Position numbers and translations under genes: made by a program. Below the pieces are notes generated by a model that saw nothing but the letters and a program-made list of their open reading frames with translations, did not search any database and had not been told where the DNA came from. This document shows, one piece after another, positions 55,119 to 58,150 of a stretch of DNA of 58,150 bases; positions within the stretch are counted from its first letter, which is position 1, and each line of letters begins with the position of its first letter. The DNA comes from Myxococcales bacterium (GTDB lineage Bacteria; Myxococcota_A; Bradymonadia; Bradymonadales; Bradymonadaceae): assembly GCA_007120035.1 (NCBI GenBank), contig SKON01000062.1, positions 1 through 58,150 of the forward strand. Direction: 5' to 3'.

Positions 55119-56222
55119 TCAGTGGTAGCGGCCCGTGGTCTGGCCACCGAAGATCAGGCGGCAGGGCTCGTTCATGTCTTCGTCGACATTGACACTGCAG
55201 AAAAACGCGTAGTGCCCGTCGGAAGCCCGAACATCGGCCATGTAGACGATCCGCGATGGGGTGCTCAGAACCCCCTGGTATTCGATCTCATGGCATCGTC
55301 CGGGTTTGCCGCCGATCTGGCAGTCGAACTCTTGGACCGGGTTGTAGAACTCTTCGTTGCCGTGATTGTACGTCGAGAAGTGGAGCTGATCTGCGTGGAA
55401 CTGGCGGGCCTCGGCGGTGGTGCCTCGTCGCCATCGGAGAGCGCCGTTGAGTTGGCAGACCAGCACTTCGGGTTGGTTGTAGTGACAGGTTTCCCGGAAG
55501 TCCATGGGGACGTCGGCGACCACCGGGAGGTGCGCGGGTTCGGCGCCGAGGTCACCCAGATCGTAATGGGTCAACTCGTCGAAAGTCGTCAGGCATTCGT
55601 CCTCGTCCAGCTGGTCGTGTTGGAAGCAAATCATCGCAGAGGGGCCCCGGCTCGTAGGAGCCAGCATTTGGAGGGCCTCGACGTGGATCTCTTCCCCAGG
55701 TGGCTCGGGCGCGAAGAAGAAGGCGCCGAGCTCCTCGGGGGGCCGAGTTTCGTAGGTCACGCTTCGAAGAGCGAAGGTGCCAGCGCGAGTGCGTACCGTG
55801 CCGGCCTCTTCGTGGCTCCACCGGACATTGCTGGAGGATCCCAGGAACCGGGAGGCGTGCTCCGAGGTGAGTCCGTAGAGCATCTCGTCATGGCGCTGAG
55901 CGGCCGGGCCGGTCATGACCAGGTAGGTGATGGGGCCGCAGAATGCCTCGATCCAGCCCGACGGATAGGACTTCACGTCGCATCCCTGAAAGACGGCAGC
56001 CGAGTGGGAGCCTTCCTGGGAGACCACGGGCTCCGGGGCCGGCTGAGACGGTGGCGGGGGCGCTTGCGAGGGTGACTGCGCAGGCGGTGGCGCCTGGGTC
56101 GTCGGCTCGGCGGCCTGCCGCTCCCGAGGGGCCTCGTCGGAGCCGTAGTGGTGATGATGATGAACGGTGCAGCCTGCGAGCAGGGCGACCAGTGAGAGTG
56201 CGGTGATGAGTCGAGTGGTCAT
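55119..56222 (-). CDS. Lipoprotein with N-terminal penta-His and Pro-rich linker
   Basis: 367 aa from ATG 56222 (signal peptide MTTRLITALSLVALLAGC, lipobox LAGC). The mature protein starts C-T-V then five His, then a 60-residue Pro/Gln/Ala/Ser-rich linker. The C-terminal 270 residues are a Cys-containing beta-rich domain in which I see no known motif (GCDVKSYPSGWIEAFCGP; CHYNQPEVLVCQLNGALRW; PGRCHEIEYQG). The His run might bind metal close to the membrane. It ends 22 bases from the convergent SDR gene. Confidence 0.78.
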   Translation of the reverse strand: MTTRLITALSLVALLAGCTVHHHHHYGSDEAPRERQAAEPTTQAPPPAQSPSQAPPPPSQPAPEPVVSQEGSHSAAVFQGCDVKSYPSGWIEAFCGPITYLVMTGPAAQRHDEMLYGLTSEHASRFLGSSSNVRWSHEEAGTVRTRAGTFALRSVTYETRPPEELGAFFFAPEPPGEEIHVEALQMLAPTSRGPSAMICFQHDQLDEDECLTTFDELTHYDLGDLGAEPAHLPVVADVPMDFRETCHYNQPEVLVCQLNGALRWRRGTTAEARQFHADQLHFSTYNHGNEEFYNPVQEFDCQIGGKPGRCHEIEYQGVLSTPSRIVYMADVRASDGHYAFFCSVNVDEDMNEPCRLIFGGQTTGRYH

Positions 56223-56302
56223 GGTCCTGTCGTCAAGATGGGTCACGCCGATTCCACGAGAGCAGACGACCTGGGGGCGCCGAGTATTCAACTCGGAGCT
56301 GT

Positions 56303-58060
56303 TCACATCGAGAGCGAACCCTTGCGGAAGTCCGTCTGGGTGATGTGGACGTTGATGCAGACCGGGGTGCCCTCGCTGGCGAGCTTCTTGGCCTTCTTGA
56401 GGGCCTTGTCGATCTGGGACTCCTCGGTGACCAGGATTCCGGCGGCGCCGTAGCCCTCGGCGACCTTGTGGTACTCCGTGCGGAGCAGGGTGGTGCCGAT
56501 GTCGCTGTCGAGGATCTCGGTCTGGTCCCGGGCGATCTGGGCCCAGGCGGCGTCGGTGCCGATCACGGCGATGGGGGCCAGGCCGTGGCGGATGCAGGTG
56601 TCGAACTCGGCCAGGCTGTAAGCGCTGGAGCCGTCGCCCCAGATCAGCCAGACCTCGGCGTCGGGGCGAGCGAGGGCGGCGCCGACGGCGAAGCCGCCGC
56701 CGACCCCGAGGGTCCCGAAGACCCCGGGATCCAGCCAGGAGAGGGGCTTTCGGGGCTTGAGGATGTAGGCGCCTGTGGCGACGAAGTCCCCGCCGTCGAC
56801 GACGAGGACGCTGTCGTCGGCCATCTGGTCCTCGAGCTTCTGGAAGAACTTGATGGGGTTGACGTACTCCAGCTCTTCCTCGCCCATGGCGGTGATCTCG
56901 TCGTCGCGCTTCTGCTCGCGCTCGATGAGGGAGCCGAACCAGGTCTTGCGCTCCGGGGCTCGTCCCACCCGGAAGGAGAGCTCTCGCAGGAACTCGCCGG
57001 GGTGCATGGGCAGGGGCAGCTCGGGCTTGCGGTTCTTCGTGAGGTCCTCGGCGCTCAGGTTGGCGGCGATGACCTCGGTCTGGGAGCCGAAGGACCGCCC
57101 GTAGCCCAGGCGGAAATCGAAGGGGAAGCCGGCAATGATGGCCAGGTCGGCGGCCCGGGTCGCCTTTGAGCGCTTGTGGCGGAACTGAAGGTCGCTGTCC
57201 TTGCCCAACAGGCCCCGGGCGCCGCCGGCCAGGAAGGTGGGGATGCCCAGCTTCTCGACGGCCATGGCCAGGCTCTTCGCCTCGTCGGGGGTGTAGTTGA
57301 CCAGGGCCTGGGAGCCGACGACCAACACGGGGCGGTCAGCCCGGACCAGGCGGTCTGCGGCCTGGTCGATCAGGGGCGCCAGATCCTGGGAGGTCAGGTT
57401 CGGGATCGACGGCAGGTGGTAGCGCAGGGGGTTAGCCGGGGCCCTGAACTGCCGAAGGAGGTGGGCCTGGAGGTACATCTTCATGGCTGTGGCGCCCAGG
57501 CCGGAGGCGTCTTCGAGGCCGCTTTCCTTCATGAACCAATCGCGGACGATCTCCTCGGGGTAGAGGAGGTCGACGGGGACCTCCACGAAGACCGGACCCG
57601 GCGTGCCGTCGGTGGCGATCTTCAGGGCCTGCTCGATGGCGGGCTTGATCTCCTTGATCACCGACAGGGAGGTGGCCCACTTGGTGATGGGGCGCATCAA
57701 GCTGAGCTGGTCGATGTCTTGGAGGGAGCCCCGGCCTTTGAGGACCGTCGCCGTGGCGCCGCCGAGGACCAGGAGGGGAGATTGGGCCATCTGGGCGTTC
57801 TTCACGGCCGTGACCGTGTTGGTGACCCCCGGGCCGGCGGTGACCGCCGCGACGCCGCAGACGCCGGTCATGCGGGCGACAGCGTCGGCGGCGAAGACGG
57901 CGCTGACCTCGTCGCGGACATCACAGACGTTGATACCCATTGAGGCAGCCCCGGTCAGGATCGGCGAGATATGGCCGCCGCAGAGGGTGAAGATATGCCG
58001 TACGCCGTGGCTCGCCAGTACTTCTGCGATGAGGTCGCCGCCGTGTGGTTCTGCCGTCAT
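56303..58060 (-). CDS. ThDP-dependent enzyme of the ILVBL/HACL2 (acetolactate-synthase-like) group
   Basis: 585 aa. Start ATG 58060 follows AGGAG by about 6 bases. The order and sequence follow animal ILVBL, known as 2-hydroxyacyl-CoA lyase 2: 'HIFTLCGGHISPIL', 'RDEVSAVFAADAVARMTG' with the activating Glu51, 'VTAGPGVTNTVTAVKNAQMA', 'VDGGDFVATGAYILKP', 'LDPGVFGTLGVGGGFAVGA', the ThDP motif starting GDGSSAYSLAEFD (about 474) and the end TDFRKGSL (human TDFRDGS). The animal protein has an N-terminal membrane anchor, absent here. It would cleave 2-hydroxyacyl-CoA in alpha-oxidation, or act as a carboligase. No ilvN-type regulatory subunit is nearby. Confidence 0.88.
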   Translation of the reverse strand: MTAEPHGGDLIAEVLASHGVRHIFTLCGGHISPILTGAASMGINVCDVRDEVSAVFAADAVARMTGVCGVAAVTAGPGVTNTVTAVKNAQMAQSPLLVLGGATATVLKGRGSLQDIDQLSLMRPITKWATSLSVIKEIKPAIEQALKIATDGTPGPVFVEVPVDLLYPEEIVRDWFMKESGLEDASGLGATAMKMYLQAHLLRQFRAPANPLRYHLPSIPNLTSQDLAPLIDQAADRLVRADRPVLVVGSQALVNYTPDEAKSLAMAVEKLGIPTFLAGGARGLLGKDSDLQFRHKRSKATRAADLAIIAGFPFDFRLGYGRSFGSQTEVIAANLSAEDLTKNRKPELPLPMHPGEFLRELSFRVGRAPERKTWFGSLIEREQKRDDEITAMGEEELEYVNPIKFFQKLEDQMADDSVLVVDGGDFVATGAYILKPRKPLSWLDPGVFGTLGVGGGFAVGAALARPDAEVWLIWGDGSSAYSLAEFDTCIRHGLAPIAVIGTDAAWAQIARDQTEILDSDIGTTLLRTEYHKVAEGYGAAGILVTEESQIDKALKKAKKLASEGTPVCINVHITQTDFRKGSLSM

Positions 58061-58150
58061 GAGGGTCTCCTGAGGTCGAAGGTCCAAACAAGGTCGTCTG
58101 ATCGTGGGCACAGATTGACCAGAAGTGGGGATCTTGTCCAGCAGCGTAAA
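58061..58150. other. Upstream region of the ThDP enzyme gene
   Basis: The last 90 bases hold the AGGAG for the gene at 56303-58060 (about 58066-58070) and its probable promoter; no clear -35/-10 pair. No other gene is visible before the window ends. Confidence 0.4.

Overview
The window is GC-rich and densely coded, with mostly short gaps between genes. Its gene content suggests a Myxococcota or Bradymonadales-like bacterium. Pointers are: two large eukaryotic-type Ser/Thr kinases, a caspase-like protein, many lipobox lipoproteins (two lamin-tail domains around a Cys-rich segment, and other Cys-rich ones), a class I HMG-CoA reductase, monomeric isocitrate dehydrogenase, and LolA-like and DUF1302-like envelope proteins. 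The taxonomic call is inference; there is no rRNA and I saw no tRNA.

Layout. 1-2855 (minus): two tandem arrestin-like membrane proteins (the first cut by the window edge) and a DUF4105 protein. 2856-3502: no gene, but a large inverted repeat enclosing a 56-bp duplication. 3503-5467: a large lipoprotein. 5602-9751: a Ser/Thr kinase/ATPase/TPR gene broken by one in-frame TGA and lacking the Walker A lysine, lying between a truncated copy and the intact copy of the start of msrC. 9741-27816: a candidate lipid synthesis and export island. It holds a GNAT-like protein, a PEP-synthase-like enzyme, a UbiA-family prenyltransferase, an AMP-forming ligase, a BtaA-like aminocarboxypropyl transferase, an RND/MMPL exporter, a pilin-like protein, an HMG-CoA reductase fused to an APH-type kinase, a TULIP-like lipoprotein, a DUF1302-like barrel, two paralogous small lipoproteins and a LolA-like protein.

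27887-37331: a BRCT protein divergent from a caspase-like protein; a coupled operon of DUF2252 protein, outer-membrane protein and lamin-tail lipoprotein; a HEAT-like/DUF1963 protein with a clear promoter; a histidine phosphatase. 37411-40936: two divergent paralogous ATP-grasp enzymes and a lipoprotein esterase. 42040-52102: a tightly coupled minus-strand operon of monomeric isocitrate dehydrogenase, N-formylglutamate-amidohydrolase-like enzyme, GlgA, ATP-grasp ligase, S51/cyanophycinase-like hydrolase, Fes-like esterase, ATP-grasp ligase with a histone-H1-like tail, and a second esterase. 52225-58150: a frameshifted membrane Ser/Thr kinase, an SDR dehydrogenase, a His-rich lipoprotein and a ThDP enzyme strikingly like animal ILVBL/HACL2.

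The two best candidates for undescribed systems are (A) the isoprenoid/betaine-lipid-like synthesis and export island centred on the HMGR-kinase fusion and (B) the multi-ATP-grasp/glycogen-synthase/S51/esterase operon, with its satellite ATP-grasp pair. In both, the individual families are recognisable; the combined function is inference. Two kinase genes look broken, which could be real decay or sequencing error.
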